Virus record (IMG/VR): IMGVR_UViG_3300021599_003039
Coordinates: 1 to 20,711 of that record
Strand: one strand, 5' to 3'
Length of the DNA stretch: 20,711 nt
From: a virus
How positions within the stretch are numbered: the stretch's first letter is position 1; every line of letters begins with the position of its first letter. The notes below the pieces were generated by a model. That model was not told where the DNA came from. It worked only from the letters and a program-made list of their open reading frames with translations, and did no database searches. Made by a program: the position numbers and the translations under genes. Shown here piece by piece: positions 1-7,050 of the stretch.

Positions 1-2
1 CC

Positions 3-515
3 TGGGAAGAATTCACCGCCGAGCGCCCCGATGTCTCCTATGACGACTACCAAAGCTATGCCGCCTATCAATTCGACAAGGGCCCTCTTGGCATCGGCCT
101 GATCCGCGGCACCACCCGCAATCTCGACGGTGAACCCGAGGCCGCCATGATGGGTTTCCGCGTACCGCTCTCTGCCGCAACGGCCGCGGCGGGTGCCATG
201 GCTGGTGGCTACCTCGGCGCCACCAACGCCGAGCAGCTCATCAATACCGAGATGCAGGATCGCCTCAAGCTCGGCACCGCCGGTGGTCGCCGCCTTGCCG
301 GCGCCGCCGTTGGCGGTCTGCTTGGCGCCATCGGCGGCAAGATCAGCGGCAACCTTGCCAATGATCTGGTCATTCAGCCGATCCTCAATCCAGAGCGGGT
401 TGCCGCTGCCGCTGCTTGGCAAACCCTCACCCCAGAGCAGAAGATCGCCATCGCAGAAGGCAAAGGCTCCAACAAGAAGGACCAGGGCACGCAGCTCGCC
501 TTGGTCCAGGCCTAA
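3..515 (+). CDS. Gly-zipper virion-like protein (5' end cut off)
   Basis: The frame is open from the first bases of the window (codons from position 3) to the TAA at 513-515, so the gene begins upstream. The visible 170 residues start with an acidic, aromatic stretch (WEEFTAERPDVSYDDYQSY) followed by two Gly/Ala-rich hydrophobic segments with GxxxG spacing (around AGAMAGGYLGA and GAAVGGLLGAIGGKISG) and a short polar Lys/Gln-rich tail. This is a glycine-zipper pattern often seen in proteins that insert in membranes or pack inside virions. An internal ATG at 147 is not a likely start because coding character continues before it. I do not recognise a family. A role as an internal or ejected virion protein is inferred from composition and from similar neighbours. 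Confidence 0.75.
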   Translation, partial: WEEFTAERPDVSYDDYQSYAAYQFDKGPLGIGLIRGTTRNLDGEPEAAMMGFRVPLSAATAAAGAMAGGYLGATNAEQLINTEMQDRLKLGTAGGRRLAGAAVGGLLGAIGGKISGNLANDLVIQPILNPERVAAAAAWQTLTPEQKIAIAEGKGSNKKDQGTQLALVQA

Positions 516-525
516 ATACTCTCGG
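516..525 (+). promoter_or_regulatory. weak copy of the CATACCCTC promoter element
   Basis: ATACTCTCGG resembles the element found before most operons here, with TACTCT at 517-522 as a possible -10 box. It starts in the stop codon of the upstream gene and ends only a few bases before the ATG at 529, so any transcript would be nearly leaderless. It may be chance. Confidence 0.3.
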
Positions 526-528
526 ACC

Positions 529-1248
529 ATGGCTAATTCCTTCAGCAGCTCGATCGGCTCCCACCGCGCCAGCGCGTTGCAGGGTGCCATGCAGGCCATG
601 AGCGGTGGCAGCTTCTCGTCGCTGCCCAGCACCCAAAGCGGTCTCGACAACAGGCAGCGCGCCATTGAAAAGGCCAGCGCCTGGAGCGATCGCGGCCTCA
701 GCGCTTTCGGTGGCATGGGCGACTCAATGAACAACATGGCCGCCAATGCCGCCAACGCCGGCCTGCAGCTGAAAGCCAGTGACGCCATCCACGAAGCCAA
801 CATGGACGCGGCGCGAGCAGCTCAGGCCTCCCAGGGCCTAAGCGGCGCTCTCGGCATCGCCTCCTCCGTTGCCGGGTTGTTCCTCTGCGAGCGCCGTCTC
901 AAAACCAACATCCACACGCTTGACGCCAATCGCGCCTGGGCGGTGGTGCGCGAGCTGCCGCTTTACGGCTTCAACTACAAGGCCACGCCGGGTCCGACGG
1001 TCTACGGCCCGATGATCGATGAGGTCGAGCCTCTCGACACCTCTCTGGTCCGTCCCACGCTTCTCCCCCCAGATGAAGACGGCGAGGTGCGGGGCTTTGA
1101 TGTGATGCGGCACAAGGCCTACGAGTCCGTCGCCCTGCAGCAGGCCCTGCATCGCATCGAGGCCCTCGAGGCGGATCTCGCCAAACTGCAGGACGGCGTT
1201 GCCCGCCTGCTGCTGCAATCCGCGCCTTCACTTGCGGTGGCCGCCTGA
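529..1248 (+). CDS. virion protein with C-terminal S74 self-processing chaperone domain
   Basis: A 239-residue protein. Residues 1-105 are Ser/Ala/Gln-rich and probably helical, 104-119 form a Gly/Ala hydrophobic segment, and 120-225 match the intramolecular chaperone (peptidase S74) domain: CERRLKTNI at 120-128, YGFNYK at 146-151, YGPMIDEVEPL at 159-169, and a closing coiled coil (HRIEALEADLAKL). In known members this domain helps trimeric fibres fold, then cuts itself off just before a Ser, with a Lys five residues later. Here the Lys is kept (K125) but the nucleophile position is Cys120. I chose the ATG at 529 because the frame upstream overlaps the previous gene. The stop overlaps the next start (TGATG, 1246-1250), suggesting coupling. 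S74 domains usually sit on fibres, but this carrier is short, so a minor virion protein is also possible. Confidence 0.8.
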   Translation: MANSFSSSIGSHRASALQGAMQAMSGGSFSSLPSTQSGLDNRQRAIEKASAWSDRGLSAFGGMGDSMNNMAANAANAGLQLKASDAIHEANMDAARAAQASQGLSGALGIASSVAGLFLCERRLKTNIHTLDANRAWAVVRELPLYGFNYKATPGPTVYGPMIDEVEPLDTSLVRPTLLPPDEDGEVRGFDVMRHKAYESVALQQALHRIEALEADLAKLQDGVARLLLQSAPSLAVAA

Positions 1249-1787
1249 TGGCTGACTTCGAAGGCACCTACAACGGGTTCTCCTCGCGCTTCGGCGATGG
1301 CGCCGGTGCAGCCCAGCGCGGCAAATTCGCACGCTTCCTGGATGAAGGCGGCGGCGACTTCTCGCAGTTCGCCGGCCAACTCAAGAACACCTTCACCCCC
1401 CCTGCTGGCACCAACGCCGCAGAGGAAACGGCTTTTGCTGATGCCGCTGATGGGCGAAGCGTCGAGCAGTGGGGGCAGAACCTCAATCGCGTCACCCAGC
1501 AGCACGATCAATTCGCCCAGATGGGCTTCAATGCCGTCGGCCAGGTGCAGCAGGTGCAGCAGGCCAAAGAGATGGCGCAGATGAACGCCCAGTCCGCGCA
1601 GCAGCAAGGCATGTTCAGTGCCATCAGCTCCGGCATCGGCCTGCTCGGCGGCATTGGCGGCAGCTTGTTCTCAGGTGGTGGTAGCAGTGCCGCGTTACCC
1701 AAAACCAACTGGACCGACAGCAGCGGCATCAACTGGCAGCAGACACCATCGATCGGGTCGATGAGTTACGGCGGCCGCCTCTTCTGA
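1248..1787 (+). CDS. small virion-like protein with Gln-rich coiled coil and Gly-zipper
   Basis: A 179-residue protein that I do not recognise. It starts at the ATG overlapping the previous stop. An N-terminal Gly/Phe-rich part (MADFEGTYNGFSSRFGDG) is followed by a Gln-rich helical stretch (residues about 100-125, VGQVQQVQQAKEMAQ), a Gly-zipper-like hydrophobic segment (about 127-145, ISSGIGLLGGIGGSLF) and a Gly/Ser/Trp-rich end finishing in GGRLF. The order coiled coil, then Gly-rich hydrophobic segment, recurs in several neighbours and suggests a set of internal or ejected virion proteins. It is followed directly by the promoter element at 1792. Confidence 0.75.
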   Translation: MADFEGTYNGFSSRFGDGAGAAQRGKFARFLDEGGGDFSQFAGQLKNTFTPPAGTNAAEETAFADAADGRSVEQWGQNLNRVTQQHDQFAQMGFNAVGQVQQVQQAKEMAQMNAQSAQQQGMFSAISSGIGLLGGIGGSLFSGGGSSAALPKTNWTDSSGINWQQTPSIGSMSYGGRLF

Positions 1788-1791
1788 TCGC

Positions 1792-1810
1792 CATACCCTC
1801 GGCTCAGAGC
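1792..1810 (+). promoter_or_regulatory. CATACCCTC promoter element (copy 1)
   Basis: CATACCCTC lies at 1792-1800 with a TAnnnT -10-like box at 1794-1799. Six bases later comes AGAGC (1806-1810), where transcription could start. The gene at 1822 follows after a short leader. No conserved -35 box is visible 16-18 bases upstream. The same arrangement precedes most operons in this window. Confidence 0.6.
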
Positions 1811-1821
1811 TGGCGCTGCCG

Positions 1822-3318
1822 TTGAATCCGTATCAAGACTGGGATCCGTGGGCAGGCGGTTTTGATCCGGCCCAGCAGGGGATGAATGTCTCCTTTGACC
1901 TGACCGAGCAGGCCTACCGGACCCTGCGCAGTCAGGGCCTGAGCGAAGAACAGGCTGCTGCCGTCCTTCAACACCGCAACACGCGTCAGTCGAGAACCGG
2001 CCTGAGCCTGTGGGATCCAACGCGCCTGCAGCAGCGGCCGGCATATTCCGGTCCGGCGCCCTGGAACTTTAAAGTTGGCAATGGACTGACGGCCGAAGAA
2101 GCAATCCAGGCCAAGGCAACTGAGCGTCGCCAAGTGCAGAAGCGCAATGCGGAGCTCAACGTCCGTCGAATGGGCGAGGCCACTGCGCTGGAGACTGGCC
2201 CCGGTTTCCTCGGTGCTGGCGCCATGGCAGGCGTCACCCCTCAGCTGCCGCCCGCCCTCGCTGCTGGTCGCCCGATTGGCGTTGATGACGGCCTGGGGTT
2301 TGATCCCCTTGCCCTGGCCACGGCCGGCGCCAATCCGCTCAAGATCGACAGCACTCTCAGCTCGCCCTCTTCTCAGCCGATGCAGCGGGGCAGTGGCGGG
2401 GCAAGCCTCGATCCCCTCCAGGCCAGCCTGGCGGCCGTGGACATGGCCAGCTCAGTGCTGCCGTTGACGGGCGGCCAGTCGACGGTTCCGCCGGCGCCAT
2501 CGCTGGTTCCGCAGCCGGTGGTAGCTCGCGTCGGGCTTACGCGCGATGCCATTGAAGAGGCCATCGGTCGCCGGGCGCCCTCACCTGTCAACATCGCCCC
2601 CGATGTTGCGCCTGTGCCCAATGTCTCCGGCGGCGGCCCTGGCACCTCCACCGCCAAGGGCGAAGCCACCGTTGCCCGCCAAGCCGCCAAGCGCGGCGGC
2701 CTTGGCCTTGTTGATGACGCCCTTGGTGCTCCTGATCTGGGCATTGGCGGGATGGCGCAGCGCGGTCTTCAACGCGCCGGTGCAGCCGCCCGTTCTGGCG
2801 GCATGAAGAACCTCGGCAACGCGCTCTATCGCGCTGGTGGCGCCGCGCGCGTGCTGGCACCCGCTGCCGCTTTTGGCGGCGCTGTTCTCCCTGCTGTGTT
2901 CGGTGCCATAGATGGCTACGGCCAAGCCGGCACTGGTGGTGCGCTGATCCAAGGCGGCACGGGCGCAGCTGGCGCCCTGGCCGGCGGGGCCATTGGCACC
3001 GCAATCCTCCCGGGCGTTGGCACGGTGATCGGCGCTGGCATCGGCTCGATGCTCGGCAGTGGCGCCGGCAGCGGCCTCACCGGCCTGGCCCAGGGTGCCG
3101 TTGAAAAAGCTCAGGAAGGCGACACCGGCTTTATGGGCAGCATCGGCCGCGCCCTGGATCCGCTCATTGAGACTGACTTCGAGAAAGAGCAGAAGGCCGT
3201 CCTGCAGCAAATGAACTCACCCGCCATGCAGGCGATTCGGCAGCAGGAGCGCACCAGGCAAGAGATCGCGCGTGCCGATCAAGCACAAGCCCTGTTAATG
3301 CAAGCCTATCTCCGCTGA
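1822..3318 (+). CDS. large Gly-zipper protein, probable internal or ejection virion protein
   Basis: A 498-residue protein starting with TTG, placed 12 bases after the AGAGC block of the promoter element. The N-terminal 125 residues are mixed polar (PWAGGFDPAQQG, then helical segments rich in Glu/Arg). The middle (130-330) is Pro/Gly/Ala-rich and probably disordered. Residues about 340-425 form a long Gly/Ala hydrophobic region with repeated GxxxG spacing (GAAGALAGGAIGTAILPG, then IGAGIGSMLGSGAGSG), and 452-495 are a charged helical tail. That order suits a protein that packs with DNA or other proteins in the head and later inserts in the host membrane, as ejection proteins of short-tailed phages do. 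This is inferred. No named family was recognised. An alternative start is the ATG at 1882. Confidence 0.75.
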   Translation: MNPYQDWDPWAGGFDPAQQGMNVSFDLTEQAYRTLRSQGLSEEQAAAVLQHRNTRQSRTGLSLWDPTRLQQRPAYSGPAPWNFKVGNGLTAEEAIQAKATERRQVQKRNAELNVRRMGEATALETGPGFLGAGAMAGVTPQLPPALAAGRPIGVDDGLGFDPLALATAGANPLKIDSTLSSPSSQPMQRGSGGASLDPLQASLAAVDMASSVLPLTGGQSTVPPAPSLVPQPVVARVGLTRDAIEEAIGRRAPSPVNIAPDVAPVPNVSGGGPGTSTAKGEATVARQAAKRGGLGLVDDALGAPDLGIGGMAQRGLQRAGAAARSGGMKNLGNALYRAGGAARVLAPAAAFGGAVLPAVFGAIDGYGQAGTGGALIQGGTGAAGALAGGAIGTAILPGVGTVIGAGIGSMLGSGAGSGLTGLAQGAVEKAQEGDTGFMGSIGRALDPLIETDFEKEQKAVLQQMNSPAMQAIRQQERTRQEIARADQAQALLMQAYLR

Positions 3319-3322
3319 TCCC

Positions 3323-3721
3323 ATGGCAGCTCCAGCATTCGATTACGGCAACCTGCTGACGGCCCAAGCCCGCGGCAACTATCAAGTCCAGCGTCAGGGT
3401 GCTGCAGCGGCTCAGGCCGCCCTGGGGAATACTCAGAACTGGGCCGGCTTGGCCGCGGCAACCTCGCAGTCCGCCGCGCAGCGTGATGCCGCCACCATCA
3501 ACGCCGCCGCCGCCACAGCCCAGCAGGGCATCAGCTCCTACGGCAGCCTCGCTAGTTCGATCGTCAACGCCTATGGCGGCATCGCCCAGCAGGGCATCAG
3601 CAGCAAGGCCTCCGTTGCAGTCGCCGACAAGGCGATTGAGCAGGAGAAGGTGCGGCGCGGCAGTGGTATTGGCGCTATCGCCGGCGCTGCAGCTGGTCTG
3701 GCTGGGCTCTTCATCGACTAG
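3323..3721 (+). CDS. small Ala/Gln-rich virion-like protein with C-terminal Gly-zipper
   Basis: A 132-residue protein beginning at the ATG five bases after the previous stop. Most of it is Ala/Gln/Ser-rich and predicted helical (for example QAALGNTQNWAGLAAATSQS). The motif QQGIS occurs twice (around residues 67 and 92) in related contexts, hinting at an internal duplication. The C-terminus is a short charged segment (EQEKVRRGSG) and then a Gly/Ala hydrophobic stretch, IGAIAGAAAGLAGLF, ending in ID. The architecture resembles the 179-residue and S74-domain neighbours. The function is unknown; an internal virion or ejection component is my inference. Confidence 0.75.
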   Translation: MAAPAFDYGNLLTAQARGNYQVQRQGAAAAQAALGNTQNWAGLAAATSQSAAQRDAATINAAAATAQQGISSYGSLASSIVNAYGGIAQQGISSKASVAVADKAIEQEKVRRGSGIGAIAGAAAGLAGLFID

Positions 3722-3724
3722 CCC

Positions 3725-3743
3725 CATACCCTCGCCTTAGAGC
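3725..3743 (+). promoter_or_regulatory. CATACCCTC promoter element (copy 2)
   Basis: CATACCCTC at 3725-3733 (box TACCCT 3727-3732) is followed six bases later by AGAGC at 3739-3743 and by the ATG at 3760. It starts just after the stop codon of the previous gene. Confidence 0.6.
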
Positions 3744-3759
3744 GCAGCACTAAAACGGC

Positions 3760-4284
3760 ATGGCGGGCAATTACGGGCTAGCAGATCCCGGCTCTGTTCT
3801 GCAGAACGTCCCTGACTATGGCAATGCCGTCGCGGCATTAACCCCCCCGTCAGGACAAAGCTCAGGAGGTGGAGCGGATCCCGGGCCAACCGGCATTGTT
3901 TTTGTTGACGGCAAGGGTTACCGCCGACGCAAAGGCCTTGATGCCAACGGCAACGTCATCTACCGAGATCTCACAACGGATGAGCGCAGGATGAATGCCG
4001 GGCAGTATTCCTGGGGCATCGCAGGGATTAACCAACAAACAGCTGCGATTACCGCAAGTACGCTTTCTCGAGATAAGGATCGCACGCAGGCGGGCGATCA
4101 GTTCGCGGCCTCCATGGCGCAGCAAACCCGCCAGATGGAGCTCAACAACGATCTCCTTAGAGAGAAGCTCGGCGTAGAAGATCGCCACTTCCAGCAGCAG
4201 ATGGCCCTAGACGAGCGCAATGCGCGCCGCACAAAAGTCCTGGGCTCGCTCACACTGATTGCCCAGTCCCTGCAACGTCTCTGA
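3760..4284 (+). CDS. unrecognised virion-region protein with coiled-coil C-terminus
   Basis: A 174-residue protein. Residues 1-45 are Gly/Pro/Ser-rich. A compact segment around 45-75 (IVFVDGKGYRRRKGLDANGN) could be a small beta domain. Residues about 110-165 are a charged Gln/Leu-rich helix (MELNNDLLREKLGVEDRHFQ) that probably forms a coiled coil. It is led by its own promoter element and is followed by the gene at 4306 after 21 bases, so the two are probably one transcript along with terS. Base use is somewhat less GC-rich than the neighbours in the region around 4020-4090. No family was recognised and no function is proposed beyond a likely virion or packaging-associated role. Confidence 0.72.
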   Translation: MAGNYGLADPGSVLQNVPDYGNAVAALTPPSGQSSGGGADPGPTGIVFVDGKGYRRRKGLDANGNVIYRDLTTDERRMNAGQYSWGIAGINQQTAAITASTLSRDKDRTQAGDQFAASMAQQTRQMELNNDLLREKLGVEDRHFQQQMALDERNARRTKVLGSLTLIAQSLQRL

Positions 4285-4305
4285 TCAACTAACGGGAGAA
4301 CACTC

Positions 4306-4875
4306 ATGGCTAACTGGTGGGACGAGGCTTACTCCGACATCACAAAGTGGTCGGTCAATGCCGATCAGCTCAACAAGGATCGCGGCGCCTACAAGGACGC
4401 GTTCCAGATGAACGCTGCAGAGAAGGGCATCAACTACGAGCTCACCTCACGGCTGATGAGGGAGTCCACCGACCAAGAGCGGGGGATGATGCAGCTCTCA
4501 GCCGATCTGGACCGTCGCAACACCCTGGATCTGATGACGGGTGAGCATCAGTTCAAGATGGCTGGCATGCAGGAGTCCAACCGTCTCTCCAAGGATTACC
4601 TCGCTGCCCAGGGCTATCAGGAACGCGAGACCGTGGCCGAGCAAGGCAACCAGGCTCGCCGCACCCAGGAGGTCACCAACCGCGGCATGACGGATGTGGA
4701 AGGCATTCGCGCTGCTGCCTCCAACTACGCCCAGGATTCCGAGTCGCAGCGCGTCGGTCTCAAAGGCCGCGAAGATCGCGAGCTGGTTCGCACCCAGGGC
4801 GATGAGCAGCGCCGCACCACCTCGTTTGAGCGGGAGCACGCTGCTGGGCTGGCCACTCGCATGTCGCGGCGCTGA
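4306..4875 (+). CDS. unrecognised charged helical protein upstream of terS
   Basis: A 189-residue protein with a good ribosome site (GGGAGA, 4292-4297) before ATG 4306. It opens with a Trp-rich start (MANWWDEAYSDITKWS) and is otherwise almost entirely charged and Gln-rich helix (for example STDQERGMMQLSADLDRRNT, and EGIRAAASNYAQDSESQRV), with a basic end, RMSRR. Heptad-like spacing suggests a long coiled coil or helical bundle. Its stop overlaps the terS start (TGATG at 4873-4877), so the two are probably translationally coupled. A scaffold-like, internal or packaging role is possible. I cannot choose among these from the sequence. Confidence 0.72.
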   Translation: MANWWDEAYSDITKWSVNADQLNKDRGAYKDAFQMNAAEKGINYELTSRLMRESTDQERGMMQLSADLDRRNTLDLMTGEHQFKMAGMQESNRLSKDYLAAQGYQERETVAEQGNQARRTQEVTNRGMTDVEGIRAAASNYAQDSESQRVGLKGREDRELVRTQGDEQRRTTSFEREHAAGLATRMSRR

Positions 4876-5308
4876 TGACGGCCCTGGTCAAGCATGAGTC
4901 ACCTGTCGAAGGCTGGCTCTCTTCCCTGCCAGAGCGCAAACGCTCTGCCGCCCTGCAGTACGCCGCTGGTGAGCGCTCGATCGTCGCGTCCTACCTCTAT
5001 TGCGCCCTGCTGGGGATGGATGCCTCCATTGATGACTGGGAGGCCTACGCGATCAGCCGGTGGAAGAAATTGGACCACCGCGCCATTCTCGAAACCGAGA
5101 TCATGGCGCTCCATGACGACATCTCGGAAATTCGCCGTGCCGTTGAGGAGGGCAAGATCACGATCGCCGCAGCATGTTGCTGGCTGGCGTGGAAATCACC
5201 AGCAAGATGCTGCGCAAGGTGTTCGGGCGCGACACCAATGTCTGGCCGGCGATTGAAGCCACGGTCGAATCGGTGTTCGCAGAGATCGAGGCGAAACACC
5301 AGTCATAG
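4875..5308 (+). CDS. terS: terminase small subunit, interrupted by an apparent frameshift
   Basis: This lies directly before the large terminase and has the size (about 144 residues) and helical character of small terminase subunits, which bind the packaging site as a ring and hand the DNA to TerL. The first 95 residues read from ATG 4875 to EEGKIT near 5162. The coding sequence then clearly continues in the -1 frame as DRRSMLLAGVEITSKMLRKV and ends in EAKHQS at TAG 5306-5308. Without a shift, the starting frame runs to 5447 as a Cys/Arg-rich shadow through a promoter element. One missing base in ATCACGATC (5157-5165) would restore a single frame (KITDRRSM). No slippery heptamer is visible, so a sequencing or assembly indel, or a real mutation, is likelier than programmed slippage. 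The TerS assignment is by position and shape. Confidence 0.65.
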
Positions 5309-5331
5309 CCTGTGGCGCGGCCAAAACCGGC

Positions 5332-5340
5332 CATACCCTC
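5332..5340 (+). promoter_or_regulatory. CATACCCTC promoter element (copy 3), before terL
   Basis: CATACCCTC with -10-like box TACCCT at 5334-5339, starting 24 bases after the terS stop. Unlike the other copies, it is about 107 bases from the most likely start of the next gene (ATG 5447), and no AGAGC block follows. Confidence 0.5.
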
Positions 5341-5373
5341 GCTGCATGCCCCGGATTTTTTTCTGGCAATTTT

Positions 5374-5389
5374 CCTCGCGCACGCGAGG
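5374..5389 (+). other. perfect hairpin in the terL leader
   Basis: CCTCGCG-CA-CGCGAGG is a perfect 7-base inverted repeat between the promoter element and the terL start, preceded by a T-rich run (TTTTTTT at 5356-5362 on the upstream side). There is no downstream T-run, so it is not a terminator for the plus strand. It could be a leader RNA structure or chance in GC-rich DNA. Confidence 0.4.
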
Positions 5390-5446
5390 CCCTTCAGACA
5401 AATCGGGCAGGGGCTCAACAGATTTGTTCGCACCGGAGAAGCGCTG

Positions 5447-6994
5447 ATGGAACTGGCGATGGCCCACTTGCGCCGCGCCAAGTCCCTGGCAGCTGGCGTC
5501 ACCAAGGCTGAACTGGATGTGCCGCTGCAGACGCGGATGGCACGGACGGACTTCGGTGCGTTCTGCGAGGTGCTCGGCAAGCCCAACGCCAAGCACCACC
5601 GTCAGTGGGTGGACGAATTCGTCACGGGCGTTGACTCCACCCAGCTGCTGCGCTGCGGCGGCCCCAACACCGCTGTGCTCGCCCCGCGCGGCTCAGCGAA
5701 GTCCACCGTGCTGGGCATGCTGGTCGCGTGGCTGATCGGCGTTCACGCCCAGGAGCGGCGGATGCTCCGTCTGCTGTACCTGGGCTACAGCCTCGACATC
5801 GCCCGCTCCCGCTCGCACACGATCAAGGCAATCATCGGCAGTCGCGCCTACCAGGAGGTGTTCCCGATGGTGCGCCTCTCCAAGACGCGCCAATCGGATG
5901 AGCTCTGGGCCATCGACATGGAATTCGCCGGCATCGATGTGGCCGGTGACGACCCGTACACGTTGGTGGGTCAGGGTCTGAGCGGCTCGATCACCAGCCG
6001 CCGATCGCAGCTGATTGTGCTGGATGACGTCGTCAAAAGCTCGGAGTCGATTCAGAACCCGGAGATCCGCCGCAAGTTGATCACCAACTGGCAGGAGGTG
6101 GTGCAACCCACCCTCTTGGAAGGTGGGCGCTGCATCGCTCTGGGCACGCGCTTCTCCACCGTCGACATCTTCAACAGCACCTTCTGCGAGAAGAACGGCT
6201 GGCGGGTGATCACGCAGCAGGCGATCGTTTCCGATGACGAGGGGATGGAGCTGAGTTACTGGCCGGAGTTCTACACGCTCGAGCACCTGCGCAAGCTCAG
6301 GCGCGAGGATCCGATCGCCTTCTCTTTCCAGTTCCAGAACCAACCGGTCTCGACGTCCGAGATCGACTTCCCCGCGGACTGGCTCAAGCCTGGCGATCTC
6401 TCCAGCGAATACGACAGCCTTTGCGTCGGCATCGACTTGAGCTCCGGTCTCAAGGAGCGCAACGACTGGACCGTGATGACGCTGGCGGGCGTCAACGGCG
6501 ATCGGGTGGAAGTGATCGACTTCCGCCGGCTGCGCTCGATGGGCAACCTCGAGAAAATCGATGCACTCTGCGAACTGCTCGCCGATTGGGGCTTGCTGGT
6601 GGAGGGCGAGGAAAAGCCGGACGGCAGCGTCGATTGGTATCCAACCGATGTGCCGGTGACGATCAACATCGAGGCAATCAGCTACCAGCAGTCGATGCAG
6701 GCTGACGCCAAGGAGATCCTGCACGACAAGCGCAGCCTGCACAACCTCGTGCTGCGCGGCGTCACCGGTTACCGCGGTGACAAGCTCAGTCGCTTCCGCG
6801 GCATCCTCGGTCTGTTCCAGACGGGCCGGATCCGCTGGAATCGCTTCGTCAACTGGGAGCCCTTCTGGGCGGAGCTCACCAACTACGGCGCCACCGATCA
6901 CGACGACTGCCCAGACAGTCTGCTGCTGGCGATCAAGGGCCTGGTGGGCCAGGGCCGGCTCCAGCCCAGCTGGGGTGAGTGGCGCCAGGACTGA
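5447..6994 (+). CDS. terL: terminase large subunit (packaging ATPase and nuclease)
   Basis: A 515-residue packaging motor, the usual size for TerL. In the ATPase half, the Walker A-type loop APRGSAKST is at residues 79-87, Walker B LIVLDDV at 189-195 (acidic pair D193/D194), and a likely coupling segment ALGTRFS at about 231-237. In the RNase H-like nuclease half, GIDLSSG holds D330, INIEA holds E409, and HDDCPDS near 485-491 supplies the third acid. I chose ATG 5447 because GGAG at 5434-5437 gives a good ribosome site. The frame is open back to GTG 5312, but that start would lie upstream of the promoter element. It works with TerS and the portal to cut concatemers and fill the head. The stop is followed by the next promoter element. 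Confidence 0.93.
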   Translation: MELAMAHLRRAKSLAAGVTKAELDVPLQTRMARTDFGAFCEVLGKPNAKHHRQWVDEFVTGVDSTQLLRCGGPNTAVLAPRGSAKSTVLGMLVAWLIGVHAQERRMLRLLYLGYSLDIARSRSHTIKAIIGSRAYQEVFPMVRLSKTRQSDELWAIDMEFAGIDVAGDDPYTLVGQGLSGSITSRRSQLIVLDDVVKSSESIQNPEIRRKLITNWQEVVQPTLLEGGRCIALGTRFSTVDIFNSTFCEKNGWRVITQQAIVSDDEGMELSYWPEFYTLEHLRKLRREDPIAFSFQFQNQPVSTSEIDFPADWLKPGDLSSEYDSLCVGIDLSSGLKERNDWTVMTLAGVNGDRVEVIDFRRLRSMGNLEKIDALCELLADWGLLVEGEEKPDGSVDWYPTDVPVTINIEAISYQQSMQADAKEILHDKRSLHNLVLRGVTGYRGDKLSRFRGILGLFQTGRIRWNRFVNWEPFWAELTNYGATDHDDCPDSLLLAIKGLVGQGRLQPSWGEWRQD

Positions 6995-6997
6995 GAC

Positions 6998-7013
6998 GCC
7001 GCAGGAAAGCGGC
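6998..7013 (+). other. short hairpin between terL and the next promoter element
   Basis: GCCGC-AGGAAA-GCGGC lies just after the terL stop and nine bases before CATACCCTC. It has no T-run, so it is not a standard intrinsic terminator. It could slow or protect the 3' end of the terL message, or be chance. Confidence 0.3.
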
Positions 7014-7021
7014 AGCCGCTC

Positions 7022-7040
7022 CATACCCTCAGATCTGAAC
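7022..7040 (+). promoter_or_regulatory. CATACCCTC promoter element (copy 4), before the portal gene
   Basis: CATACCCTC at 7022-7030 (box TACCCT 7024-7029), then TGAAC at 7036-7040 after six bases, and the GTG start at 7051 preceded by AGGG (7043-7046) as a ribosome site. Confidence 0.6.
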
Positions 7041-7050
7041 GCAGGGTGCC

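Noticed and set aside
193-528. N-terminal extension of the S74-domain gene back to 193
   Set aside because: Overlaps the upstream gene out of frame and reads as Ser/Pro/Arg-rich shadow; ATG 529 gives a sensible start.
5140-5165. Programmed -1 frameshift in terS
   Set aside because: No slippery heptamer and no strong downstream structure seen; a single-base indel explains the pattern more simply. Kept as a finding only for the frame change itself.
6998-7013. Terminator after terL
   Set aside because: The stem is short (5 bases) and lacks a T-run; listed only as a hairpin.
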